Shown here: piece after piece, positions 11,273 through 23,500 of the stretch
Position numbering within the stretch: the first letter of the stretch is position 1
Layout: every line of letters starts with the position of its first letter
Assembly (NCBI GenBank): GCA_963971285.1
Contig: OZ020258.1
Location: forward strand, 12,544,614-12,608,613
DNA length: 64,000 nucleotides
Origin: Astropecten irregularis
Lineage: Eukaryota; Echinodermata; Asteroidea; Paxillosida; Astropectinidae
Reading direction: 5' to 3'
Program-made: the position numbers and the translations under genes
Notes under the pieces: model-generated
What the model was told of the DNA's origin: nothing
The model's input: only the letters and a program-made list of their open reading frames with translations
Databases searched by the model: none

Positions 11273-11628
11273 TTAAAGGTAGTATCATACTTTGGTAGCA
11301 TACCAAAACAGAAATCTTCACATATTGACCTATAACTTACAGGGTAAAAAGATGGTGATGGTAGAAACATACAGTGAAGATCTTTCTGCCTGAAAACAGT
11401 AAAACCATTGACCAAAAACAATGTTGATCTTTTAACAGTGTTTAAAGATAAAAAATAATGATGACAAGATTTTAAAAATACTGTGAGCGTTTTTCACTGT
11501 TTTCTCAAAAAGTGGGCACCGTATTGGACTGAAAATTTCACAGATGGCTGTTAATGCATCTTTCTTGATATTTTTTCCCATGAATCTGCATTTCTTTGAC
11601 AAAAACCAAAGTATGATATTACCTTTAA
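11273..11628. mobile_element. MITE family A copy
   Basis: TTAA at 11273 and 11625 with family A inverted ends. Intergenic. Confidence 0.8.
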
Positions 11629-12216
11629 ACTCCAACCACTAACCTCCCAAACACATAAACATATTGAATGCAATGCTGTATAACACTAATACTGACATGA
11701 CTGCTAACGTTTTCTGGGTTTTTTTTATACAGGGAACTTTTTTTGTGATGCAGTACTTTTTGTTGTAATAAATATCAATGTATCTTTAAAAGTAGTACAT
11801 AAAAATAATACAGTGTTTATCTACTGTACATAATATACATGCATGTAAATAGTTCTTTATTATATACTTCATTTACAAATATAAAAAAAATTGTGAGATT
11901 TACTTGTACAAGTTTGGTTCAGTTCGTAAGTACCAAAATTTCTAAGTACTTTGTCTTTGTCTAAAAGGTTCCTGTGGCACTTTTGGGTATGGTTCCAACT
12001 TTACAGACCAGGGCGTTTACGAAATGGGGCTTGAGGCTAGGCTTGGGATTTATTTTGCTACCGCCATTTTGTGTCCAAAATGAAATGAAGGGCTTGAGAT
12101 ACATGGCGAAGCTAGAGCCTTTCTTCGGCTTCGTCATGTGGCCCAATCCCTTCATTTAGTTTTGCTTGCTTCAAATGGCGGTAGCGAAATAAGCACCAAG
12201 CCTAGAATCAAGCTTA

Positions 12217-12363
12217 GGGGTCGATTTCACGAAGCCCTGCAAACGATTGTAACGAGTTACGAAGGAGAACCCATCGCATGGGACCTATCCCACAAAGGGC
12301 TGCAATGCATCAAAAGTCCTACGATTGATAGTAAGTTACGAAGAGTTCGGCGAAAACGACCCC
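12217..12363. mobile_element. MITE family G copy
   Basis: Starts GGGGTCGATTTCACGAAGCC and ends AGTTCGGCGAAAACGACCCC. Intergenic. Confidence 0.65.
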
Positions 12364-12365
12364 AG

Positions 12366-13960
12366 TCTACATAAAATATTTTGATGTTGTTTTGTTACAT
12401 GAGTAATACGGTTATATGTGAGATACTGTTAAATGTTGATGTTTTATGACATCTTGTTACATGTGGTATCATGTTGTAAATCTCTTCTTTATGTGGACTC
12501 TCATGCATGTATCTTATTATAATATAATATATTATCTAAGATTTTGGTATACATGTGGTATCTTGTTACATATTCAAAATGACATGTGAAAACTTGTATC
12601 ACGAGATATTCTGTTACATTAAGAGTTTGTAAATTGTTACTGTGACATCTTTACATATGTGAGCTTGTTCCAGATACAATACTGTTTCATGTAACAACTG
12701 CACATAAGGTACATGCAAGAGCTTGTAACATGTAATGTAATCTCTAAATTTAAAGATGTTAACGAGCTTGTTTCATTGAATGTAGGGAGTACTACTGTTA
12801 ACTGTTGTAAGTCTGTTCGGAACCTGGGTATTTATTTTGATACAGTTTTATCTATGAATACTCATGTATCCAAGGTCAGTCAGTCAGTGTCTTTTTCTCT
12901 GTATCGTATAAGTCGTATTCGAAAGTATTTAAGTCACACCTGTACAGAACGCCTGATCCATGCTTTTGTTACTTCTCGTTTAGATTATTGTAATAGCATT
13001 TTGTATGGCCTCCCCAATGCTCTCATTCGTCGGTTACAACTTCTCCAAAACTCTGCCGCTCGTTTAGTTACCCGTACTAGTATGAATAAGCACATCACAC
13101 CCATTCTTTATGATCTTCACTGGTTACCGATCTGTCAGCGCATTAAGTTCAAGATTTTAGTGACCACATTTAAGGTTTTGCATGGTTGTGCACCTTTGTA
13201 TGTTTCCGAAGTTTTAACTGAATGGGTCCCTAGTAGACGTACACGTCAGGCATTAAATGAGATTCGGTTCAATGAGCCCAGTTATAATACTGAGTTCTAT
13301 GGGGCCCGTGCGTTTGCTGTTGCTGCGCCACACCTGTGGAACAAGCTCCCTATCTCGATTCGCATGAAGCCAACAATGGAATCTTTTAAGTCTTCATTAA
13401 AAACATATTTATTTCAACGGTATTTTATCTAAATTCAGTTCTAATCATGTTTTGTGGAAATGTATTTTTAATTTATTTGTAACTTAAAATTTCATATTGC
13501 CTTTTTAGTTTTGGTAAACTTATTTGTAACCTTTTAAGCCTTTTAATTGTTTTTAAAATTTTTAGAATTTTTGTACGTAACTAAATTTCTCTCAATTTTT
13601 TAATGTAATTTTATCCATTTGTAAAGAGCTTTGAGATTGGGTTTACAATGTGAAGCGCTATTTAAGAATGTATTTATTATTATGTTCAATGATGTTACAT
13701 GTGATCTAAATCTTGTAACATGCAATGATGTGTGAACTGTTATAACATGTGCAATGATGTTACATGTGAAATCATGTGACATGTGCAATGATGTTACATG
13801 TGAAATCTAATAACATGTGTAATGACGTCACATGTTAAATCATGTAACATGTGCAATGACGTCGCATGTAAAATCTTGTAACATGTGCAATGATGCTACA
13901 TGTGAAATCTTGCAACATGTGACATACTTAACATGTAAGAGCTTGTGAGATCATATAAAC
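12366..13960. repeat. ACATGT minisatellite split by a LINE
   Basis: Degenerate units around TGTTACATGTGAAATC occur at 12390-12720 and 13683-13930. The intervening LINE apparently entered an existing array. The copies at 13740-13920 are about 30-33 bases apart. Confidence 0.6.
12740..13683 (+). mobile_element. 5'-truncated CR1/L2-like LINE with intact 3' reading frame
   Basis: An open frame to the stop at 13430-13432 encodes the C-terminal part of a non-LTR reverse transcriptase. Visible family motifs: VRNLGIYFD, SRLDYCNS, HITPILYDLHWLPICQRIKF, APLYVSEVL, AAPHLWNKLP. The catalytic YADD region is missing, so this copy cannot make a working enzyme. The 3' tail ends GCGCTATTTAAGAATG plus TATTATT, as in CR1/L2 elements. 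The frame extends upstream into host sequence (ATG at 12713), probably by chance. Confidence 0.8.
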
Positions 13961-14161
13961 ACAAACTTAAGTTTTGAAGGGACACAGACACTGCGATACT
14001 TTTAAACAAGATATGTAAACAGTTAACACCAGTATCGCAGTCAATTCAAACAGTACTGCAAAGCTGAAATTCAAATTCAAATTCTGCCATTCAAATAGTT
14101 CAGAATCAAATAATGCACAATATTTTTTCACTTAAAAGTGATAAAAAGACCAGGAAAGAAT

Positions 14162-14845
14162 CAGTGTTGGAGTACTCATACTCGTACTTGAGTACAACTT
14201 GAGTACAGACAAATACTCGGCCAGTACTCGATTATAAGTACTCAAAAATAAGATATACTTGGCCCGTACTAAATAAAAAGTACTCGAAAATAAAATGTAC
14301 TTGGCCCGTACTCAATAAAAAGTACTTGAAAATAAAATGTACTTGGCCCGTACTCAATAAAAAGTACTTGAAAATAAATGTACTTGGCCCGTACTCGATT
14401 CCATGTACTTGAATTTTGGGAGTACTTGACCATTTAGTGCAAATTTCATTTTCGTTTCAATTTCACGGTTGATAATGTTGCCGATTTCCGATAAATTATA
14501 CAATGGGAGTATGAAGATCATCGAGAATTTTGCAGCACAGTGTCATTTGCACGGGTTTGAAAAACATTCATTTCTGAGAAGAGTGGCACAACATGATCAA
14601 CATCCAATTATAAACATCTTTGAGAAACAAAATGCAATTTTTTGCACTGTGCGTTGGTACTGTACTCGGACGTGGACTCGGACTTTGGTACTCTGACTCA
14701 GCCCTGTCCTCGACCTTGAATGTTCTCAGACTCGATACTTAGGACTTGGACTCAACAGCAAAGTACTCAGACTTGGCCAAGTACTCAGACCTTGAAGTAC
14801 TCCGAGTACTCTGTACTCGGATCTGAGGACTCTACTCCAACACTG
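14162..14845. mobile_element. hAT-type MITE with exact 8-bp target duplication
   Basis: Ends CAGTGTTGGAGTA and TACTCCAACACTG, flanked by GAAAGAAT at 14154-14161 and 14846-14853. Inside, near-tandem units AAGTACTTGAAAATAAAATG plus TACTTGGCCCGTACTCAAT repeat about four times. No transposase is visible. Confidence 0.8.
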
Positions 14846-15181
14846 GAAAGAATCTTATCGTGTTGATTGTCATAAAAATAGAGACTTGGGGTGCTTGATA
14901 TCTGTTTAAGGCAAGGGCGATATGCGACTCTCAAAGGTAGTTAAGAAGAAAATGACAAACTCAAGGTTTTCACAACGTTTTTGCTAAGAGCCCTAGCCTG
15001 TTGGCACCTTCTGTCTTGAGAGACAATGGTGCATGTACAGGCCTTGCGCTAACTTTTTTTCCAGGCTAGCCCATCGGGTCAGATTACATGGACTTCAGAT
15101 ATTACTAGCCCATTTAGATTTTTACTAGCCCGTACATATGTTGAATTGACTGCGGCACAGAGTGGTTTTTGCTAGACATTT

Positions 15182-15705
15182 CGTCACTGTTTTCACGAAG
15201 AGGGCATGTTTATAAAATTTATATACCAATTTGAAGCTCGAAACACACACTATCACGAGGTGCTAATTAAAAGTGAATAAACCCCTTAATTACGGAGTAA
15301 TTAACGTCCATATATTTTTGTCTGTTCGTGATAACGCAAAATCTCCCCATACAAACATGCACAAAATGGCACTTCGTAAAAAGCAAAAAAAAAGCACGCA
15401 TAATGTTGCCAGCACGCGCGCTCCACTTTGTCTCTTCGTGAAAACGATAAATAGCATACGCGCTGTATTTTGTCCTCTTAGAACAACGTGCATTTTTGCA
15501 ACTTTGTCTCTTCGTGAAGACGTTAAATGCCATTTGGGTGCAATGTGCCCTTTCCACGATGTCTATGATTTGATATGATTTTATAAACAAAAAATAGTTC
15601 ATCAAGATGTCCCTTGCATTACCCTAAATCGATTTAGGCCAAAAAAAGAATTTCGAAAAAAATATTTATTTTTGCCAACTTTGTCCCTTCGTGAAAACAG
15701 TGACG
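15182..15705. repeat. Foldback element (CGTCACTGTTTTCAC ends)
   Basis: CGTCACTGTTTTCACGAAG at the left faces CTTCGTGAAAACAGTGACG at the right, with repeated TTTGTCYCTTCGTGAAAACG inside. A related element lies at 40590-41075. Confidence 0.55.
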
Positions 15706-16833
15706 ATTGTATGAAAGGCTAGTACTATTTCGAGCCCTGCATGTATGCACTAGTTTATAGTTCACTCAGTCCCATTACAGTGCCTGGTATGGCTAAACAG
15801 GCCAATACAAGAGCGACACTGCTTCCTGCATTTATGAACCTATAAAGAGGGCCGTATTGGTCGTCTATTTTCATTCAGTAAGCTGAATTCTTTTTTTCAT
15901 GTAAACCCATCTCACACATCTCAAGGCTCAACACAAGAAGAACTGTCAAATTCAGTATTCCTTATCATCTTATAAATCCTCATTTTGCTTCTAGAAGCAT
16001 TAAAACATGACCTCTTGTCTCAAAGGTTCTTTAAACATGTGAAATGTTTTTTCAAAGAAAAATGAACATTAACAAAAAAAAATAATAAAACTAACAACAA
16101 CAAAATCTACAAAAATATATGTATTTAAATATATAATTCCCATTCGGCCAAGGGCTGATTCATTATCTGGTTTAATACTCTTGCATTCCGTTCAAAACTT
16201 CCTTAAAATTCTTAAGCTTAATTTTCATCAGAACAAAATGGTCTAGGAATTTGTTTTTTTCACGTCTGCAGAACATCAAAAACATTGCAATTTATTCTTA
16301 TTGACGTATTATTAAATTCAAGTTTTTTCAGATTTTTCATTTCTACTTCTGTAAATGACAAAAAATAAAAATAAAACAGAAAAAAATAAAAAATAATATT
16401 TGACAATTCAAGTTGTAAGTTCACTGTTCTAATATCTGGGATTCTCGAGTTTGTTGCGACTGAAGTAAAACAAAATGGAAAATATAGAAATGAAACTTGA
16501 TGTTTAAAAAAACAAAAAAATGGAAAATCTGTATTACAACAGCGTCCTATTTATGAATATTTAATGCTGCTTGGAAAAGAATTATAATATCCTATATCCT
16601 ATCTTTTTTATATGGCAAATAATATGCCTGATGATAGCACACATTTTGGTTTGGTATTTTATAGTAATATCAAGGTGTTTTAGAGCAAATCTTATAACAG
16701 ATCAACTATGACCATGACAAATTCAGGGGCTTGAAGTTGGTTGTTCAAGGCTGGGGATTATAGAGGCCCAAGATCCCAGGCAAAGCCCTGGCCTGGCCTG
16801 GCCTGGCTTTCCAGTGGCTGAGCCCAATCACCA
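15706..16833. other. AT-rich intergenic stretch, nothing recognised
   Basis: Contains A- and T-rich runs around 16070-16650 and a short GGCCT repeat at 16785-16805. No coding, RNA gene or clear repeat ends were seen. Confidence 0.4.
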
Positions 16834-17198
16834 TTAAAGGTCCAGTACAGGATTGGTAACATACCCAAACTGATATGTTCACAGATTTGCATGTAACTTT
16901 CAGGGTATGAAGGTGGTGCTGGTAGAAATATAACATTAAAATATTACCGCCTGAAATGCTGTATTTATCCAGAAATAAGTCAAACAAAGACCGAAAACAG
17001 TTTTGATCTCGGGGTAAGATCAAATCCATTCTTCATGTTTTATACGAAAAAATGAGTCGGCTTTTCGGTATTTTCTCGTGACTCAGATGACTGATTGAGC
17101 TCAAATGTTCACAGGTTTATTATTCCATGTACATGTTTGATCAAATGGAATGAGTGTTCTGTGCTGTGACCTTTACCAATCATGTATTATACCTTTAA
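16834..17198. mobile_element. MITE family B copy
   Basis: TTAA at 16834 and 17195. Lies just past the TRPN stop and contains TTTATT at 17117-17122 (AATAAA on the minus strand), which could serve as the TRPN poly(A) signal; unproven. Confidence 0.7.
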
Positions 17199-17281
17199 AG
17201 TACCGGTAGTCTATTTTTCTAAATACTCTGGTATTCTCAGTGACATGTACCAATATGCAAATAAGGCATGCCCTTTACCGC

Positions 17282-17380
17282 CTTGGATGAGCACTGTATA
17301 CTCAGTGCTTGTGAGTTTGGCTCAGGTGGGATTCGAACCCACGACCTCCTGCTGTACCAACCTCAGACGACGTGGTTGGT
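17282..17380 (-). repeat. tRNA-derived SINE abutting the TRPN stop codon
   Basis: Minus-strand GGTCGTGGGTTCGAATCCCA carries a B box, followed by CACTGAGTATACAGTGCTCA. Related copies lie at 32957-33020 and 33105-33250. The TRPN TGA at 17363-17365 falls at or inside the head. Confidence 0.6.
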
Positions 17381-17583
17381 CATCTTGGCTGACTCGGTCT
17401 TGGTAGCACCTGGAGCCACCGAGTTGCTGTTGTCGTTCATGTCCTCCATCCCTGGCTCCTCAGACAGTTTGGGATCTTCTTCTAGTCCCTTGATGATGAG
17501 GTAGCGTCGCACTACCTTGTCCCAATCCAGGACCTCTTCGATCCGTGTGGGCCCGCTGGCGTTCGTCGCCCGCAAAAAGCCAC
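17363..17583 (-). CDS. TRPN1: TRPN last coding exon
   Basis: Acceptor TTTTCATTAG. Encodes GFLRATNASGPTRIEEVLDW then DKVVRRYLIIKG and an acidic tail ending MTNHVV. The stop touches a SINE, so the last residues may be SINE-derived. Confidence 0.85.
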
Positions 17584-20500
17584 CTAATGAAAACCACAAA
17601 ATTTAAGTTACGATGAGTTTGGTGAACTCGACCCCTGGTGTTTGATTCAAACTAACTCTGATTGGGCGAGAACCAAACAGCCAAAAAGCATACAGGACAG
17701 TGCCCACTGCAGATGACCAGAGCATGCTAGATGACCACAGTCATACTGACCAGAGCTTAGTGACCATGACCAAAAGATGATCAGAACATACTAGCCAGAG
17801 CATGCTGGAGATGACCACTGCCACACTGTCCACAGCATACTGACAATGACCAGAACATACTGGCCAGAACATACCGGCCAGAGAATACCAAAGATTACCA
17901 CAGCTATACCGGTCAGAGGATACAGACCATGACCATAACATGACCGAAGCATAATGCCCAAAGTACAGTAGAGATGACCACAGCATACAAAAGATGACCA
18001 CACCACGCTTGAGATGACTACTGCCACACTGGCCCTAGCATACGGACTGTAACCAGAAAATGACCGGAACAAACTGGCCACAGCATACTGAAGATGACCA
18101 GAGCAAGTTGAAGATGACCACTGCGACACTGGCCAGAGCATATATACTGACCATGACCACAGCGTACTGGCCACAGCATGCTGAAGGTGACCAGAGCATG
18201 CCAGCCAGCCAATTCTTTCCAAATCTTGATTATAAGGTCCATGATGCACACGTTAAGTACTTACCATCAGGAGCTACTTGGGTGTTCCTACGGACCACAT
18301 TCCTCAGCCAGTTGGCATGGCCAAACAGATCGATAGATCGGGCATCAGATATAGCATCTTCATCTTCATTCTCATTGATGTAATTCCTGGCCTGGGCACT
18401 ACATATCTTCCCTGTTCATCAAAACCACAAAGATACAAGTACACACTCGCTGATTACTATGCTGACATTATTTGTTTGAGTAAAACCTATTTCAATAGGG
18501 CTCCACGCTCGTGACGTCACATTCAGAAGTTCGGACAAACAAGTCGCACGTGGCCCCAATAAGGCCTAAAAAAAATATTGTTGTGTTGCCCTCAAGTGGA
18601 AAAATTGAAATTTTGGGTCGGTCGGTCAATTTTTTTGTTTTTTGCTCTTTTTTTTTTGGCCAACTTTCAAACATTTAAGAATAAATACAGGATGTATGGT
18701 CACCAGGGTTTATAAATCAACGGTCTTGGGTCGCTTTGAGGAGACACGCTTTTTTACTGCTAAATCTGACATTTTCTGTCAAAAATGGTGAGTTTTTATA
18801 CTTTAGGACTCGGAGAAAAAAAAAAAAAAAAAAAATCCCGACCCAAAGTTTTGCCATTTTTCGGTTGGTAGCTGAGGGCAACACAACAATTTTTTTTTAG
18901 GCCTAACATGCACGTACACGTTGTAATGTTTGTCCGAACATCTAGATAACTATAGCTGTCGATACAAAGGGCGTAGTTCTACAAATAGCTTGAGTGCAGA
19001 TCCCTATTGGCCACAGGTTTGTATCAATACTGGTTCTTGAGCTTTGTACGTTTTTTCCCCTACTAAAGGCCTTTTTACATGACACTAAAAAAACTCTCAA
19101 CCATTGAGACATTTTCTCATGGTTGCAAAATCTTACAAAATGGTTTTATGCTGGCCACTTTTGCGTCCTTTCACACGGCACAGTGCAACATTTTGCAAGC
19201 CTCCCCTGAGACGGAACGCGGGTAATCGATAGACTATGCATTTTATGAATGTAAAACGCTGCTAGTACCATCACGACGCTGAGATTGCGCGTAAAGCGCG
19301 CGGAAGTGAAGTATGCGTGGTCTGCAAAGGCCATGTAACATAGTTGCAAAGCACTTCGCAAGGGTCCCTTGAGAAATGTTGTTCTATAGCTAAATGCGTT
19401 TTAATAGAAGATTTGTTGGTATTTTTGTTTAATGACTGAAACCTCTTAGTATAGGTACTGACCTTTATGCTTAAAAGCTGCTTTACCGTACGTGTAGAGC
19501 TTGGTGAATATGTTGAGAGGTGCCGGTGTAGCTGAGGACTTGTTCATCTGCCTGATCAGCTTGGCTCGGCCAAACTTCCACTCCGTGTCCGACTGTGCCT
19601 GGATACGCTGGTAGGTGTCGCTCATCATAGCAATCAAGAGGTTGATCAGAACGATCAGGGTCACGATCAGGTACGTGCCGAAGACAAACTTGACCAAGAT
19701 TGTCGTGAATTCCGGACTGCGAACGGTCGGGGGCAGATTGTCTGGCTCGGTGAGTCCAAACAGGGAAAAGAAGAGGACGACAAAGGTGTCGATCGGGGTC
19801 TGGATGGTGGCATTGCTGGGGGTGGAATCCGTGATCTCATACACCGGCTGGTAGACGGCAGAGAGGTGCAACATGAATCCGATGAGAAAAATGAGAAGGA
19901 TGACCATGAACCGGACCAGGTCCTTCATCAGATCACGGATGATGATCGCCCAGGGTCCGAAAAGGTGGTGGAAGGACAGGAACTCTAGGAACCTCGCAAA
20001 TGAGAACAACACACACCAGGCGAAGAACTGGTTCCTGGCGTAGACCATGGGGAGTCGAATCTGATCATCAAATGGGATAGCGGCAAGGTGAATGATGCAG
20101 GCCACTGAGGAGAAGACAAGAGTGACGACCCGGATCCAGCCCAGACCCTGTCGGTCACCCGGGTTGGTGATCTCGGACACCAGGAGACCCGTAAGCCAGA
20201 GGAGTAACAGCCACTCGTACCAGACCGGGATCAGCGACTTGGTCCGTATGAAGTGCTCGATGAACGGCGTGACCACTGTTGTTAGACACAGTAAGACGAT
20301 GAGATAGATGTGGGACACCAAGTAGCCCATGAACTTGATGATGGGGAGTTTGTTGAAGCGGTACTTGAAGGGTAAGGAGAAGACGACCCAGACTGGAGGA
20401 AAAATGACGAAGACCAAGAACAGGAGGAATATCTGCCACGAGGCCCAGGTCAAGTTGCCCATCCAGAGATCGGAGAGGTAACGCTGAACGGACGGGTGAG

Positions 20501-23500
20501 CCACTACCTCCTTCTCCTCACACTCGATCAGAATGTCCAGGAAGGAGATGCCTCGGCTGTCCACGGAGCGCAGTAAGTGACCAGCACTACTTGTACTCGC
20601 AGAGACCGACAGCAGGTCCACAGCCATGTTTTCACAGAATGCGCTGGCCTCTGTCAGGTCCCGGGCCCGTTCCTTCTCTCGCGCCGACTGCTGGCGAAAG
20701 TTCTTGGACAATTTGGCCGCCGTGTCGATGGGCGCCGGCGAGCGTAGAATGAACTCCTGGATGGACTCGTTGTTGTTGTACCGACCACACACCATCAGGT
20801 CAAAAACAAACTAGGAACAAACAAGCAAACAGACACTCATTCAGGACTGAAACCGTTCAATGGCTCAGCCGCAATGAAACTTCAATGCTTAATGCACATA
20901 AATGACACTGTTAAAAAACTCAACTAGCAAACAGAACCAAGACAAGAGTTACCTTTTTAGTGAAACCTGACCATACCCTACGTTTGGAAATTATCTTATA
21001 AGGTGTTTTGCATCATGGCCAATCTTACACCATTTCATTATTAAGACTTTATTTCACATTTACTGCTGTTTTTAGATTCTAAAACAAAATCACTTATGCA
21101 CGTACAAGACCATAAGAACAGAATGCTTCAAGATTCTAAATGCTACATGAGCACCTTACAAATGGTACCTTGACCTGATGGAGTGATCTAACCACAGGAC
21201 AGGTCACTCAAATGCTTGGGACTCAAGATCTTGTGGTCAATCTACAGATTGTGGGTTCAAATCCATCCAAGGACCAGTGGTGCTTGCGCACTTGGGCAAG
21301 ACGCTTTGTCTTATATTTGCTCCTCTTCACCCAGGTGTAAATGGGCACCTGTGAGGGAACAGATGGCTTTGTGTTTGATAAGCCTTGTGCGCTTTACAGC
21401 AGCCAGGGCTGTATACCAGCACTCCCCAGGGAGTTGAGATAGTTTCAGGAATGTAAATTATGACCTGATGACCAGGGATAATGATGCACTGTGATTTTGT
21501 TTACGAAAAAGAGCATTTCAAATGCTGGTTATAATTACAAATGGGGTATTACAGAGACACATTAGCATCTAAAAGTGGACATTAGGGAGACATCAGGACT
21601 TAGGTACCAGCTACCTTTTAAAGACACATTTTTACTGTCCATATTTTAATAGACGACAGAGGAATGCTCTCAATATGAACATATGTCAATTTCAAGTTCA
21701 TTGGTTTGGAAGATGTTTAGAAATAGGTAAGTAAAGTTTGTGCATGATCTTATGGGAAACTGGGAAAGTCTCCGTAAGGTCCCATCTTTGGTTAATATTA
21801 TTATAATAATGATTACCTTTCTGTCTTCCATGAGATGCTGTGTGTTGTGATCTTTCTTCATCAGAAAGCTCAGCACGGCAAGGTGACTTGCCATCGCTGC
21901 ATAACAAATGGACACCTTCCCGTCCTGTTTGTGAAGACAATCCACAAAAGAGAAACGGGTACTGTAGTTGTAATGGCTTTTTAATACTTGGTGAGATCCA
22001 CAGCCATACTGGAATTTCATTCGGCTACGGCTTCCGACTTCCTCAGCAGGGTTCCTAACATGTTTAAAGAGGATGTTCAACACTCAACAAACCTCGCTTT
22101 ATTTATTAGAACTATAATCCTGAAATTACTTGACATGAGAACAAAATAATATTTATCTCACACTGAACACAGAAAGAGAGTCTTTCTTGATGATTTTTCT
22201 CTCAGCCCGCAAGCTCCTTAATATTCAGATGCTCTGAATGTTGTCAATGGGGGCAGCAGACAAATCCGTGTGATTACATGACGTCAGAGATGGGAGCCTT
22301 TTCACTTAAAGAAAAGGCTCCCGTATCTGATGTCACAAAATCACACAGATTTGTCTGCTGCCCCCACTGACGAAATTCAGAGGATCTGAATTTTGGGGAG
22401 CTTGCGGGTTGAGCATGTTGAGAGAAAAATCATCCAAAAAGACTCTCTTTCTGTGTTCAGTGTGAGATAAAAATTTTTTTTCTCATGTCAAGTTATTTCA
22501 GGATTATAGTTGTAATAAATAAAGCCAGGTTCGTTGAGTGTTGAACATCCTCTTTAAGGAATGAGTCCTTAAAGGTAGTATCATGCTTTGGTAGCATACC
22601 GAAACAGAAATATTCACAGAATTGCCTATAACTTACAGGGTATAAAGATGGTGATGGTAGAAACATACCATTAAAATCTTCCTGAAATGCTGTATTTATC
22701 CAGTAAAGAGTAAAACCAGTGACCACAATTATTTTTGATATTTTAAAGATCAAAAATTTAAGAGAAAAGAAATACTGTGGCCGTTTTCACTGTTTTCTAA
22801 AAAAGTGGGCAGCGTATGGGAATGAAATTTTCCCAGATGATCTTTACTGTATCTTCCTTGATATTTTTGCCCATGAATCTGTATTTCTTTGACAAAAACC
22901 AAAGTATGATATTACCCTTAACCTCCAGTCATAAAGACGATAGACAGACAGAAATGACAAATTCTTACCTTTGTTTCGAACTTGGGTGAGGCTCCGCTTT
23001 CAACCAAGAGAGTGACGACGTTGAGGAAGCCTGCCTTGGCAGCAAAATGAAGCGGGGTCCAACCATTCTAAAGTGACAAGAACAGAATCATTATTATGAA
23101 AGCCCACGACACATTCCGAAACTCTCCAGAATTTTTTTACGTAGCATTTGAAGCTTTGCATGGTGGCAGTCACCTAATAAGGAAAGGTTTGCGGAGACAC
23201 CATGTATAAACTCTTTTATAGATGTCTGAAAAGAACAAGTGAGAAGTTAGATCTCGACGTTCCAGTGTACTCTGGCCGTCCTCAGGAGAGTGTGTGCTGT
23301 GAAGCATTCTTTAGGAGTGAATGCTAGAAGACACTCAGTTTCCTAAAGACCACTACACCTGGGAAGTAGGGTTCTCTATACCCGATATGTCCTCCCCTCT
23401 TGAACATCACATCAGTCTCCTGGGGCCGATTTCATAAAGCTCTGCGACGCGTCGCAACTCGATTTGCGACCTGTCATACCTGCGACGCGTCGCATCTATG

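Noticed and set aside
12713-13432. A host gene of 239 codons
   Set aside because: The sequence is the C-terminus of a LINE reverse transcriptase with a LINE-like 3' tail.
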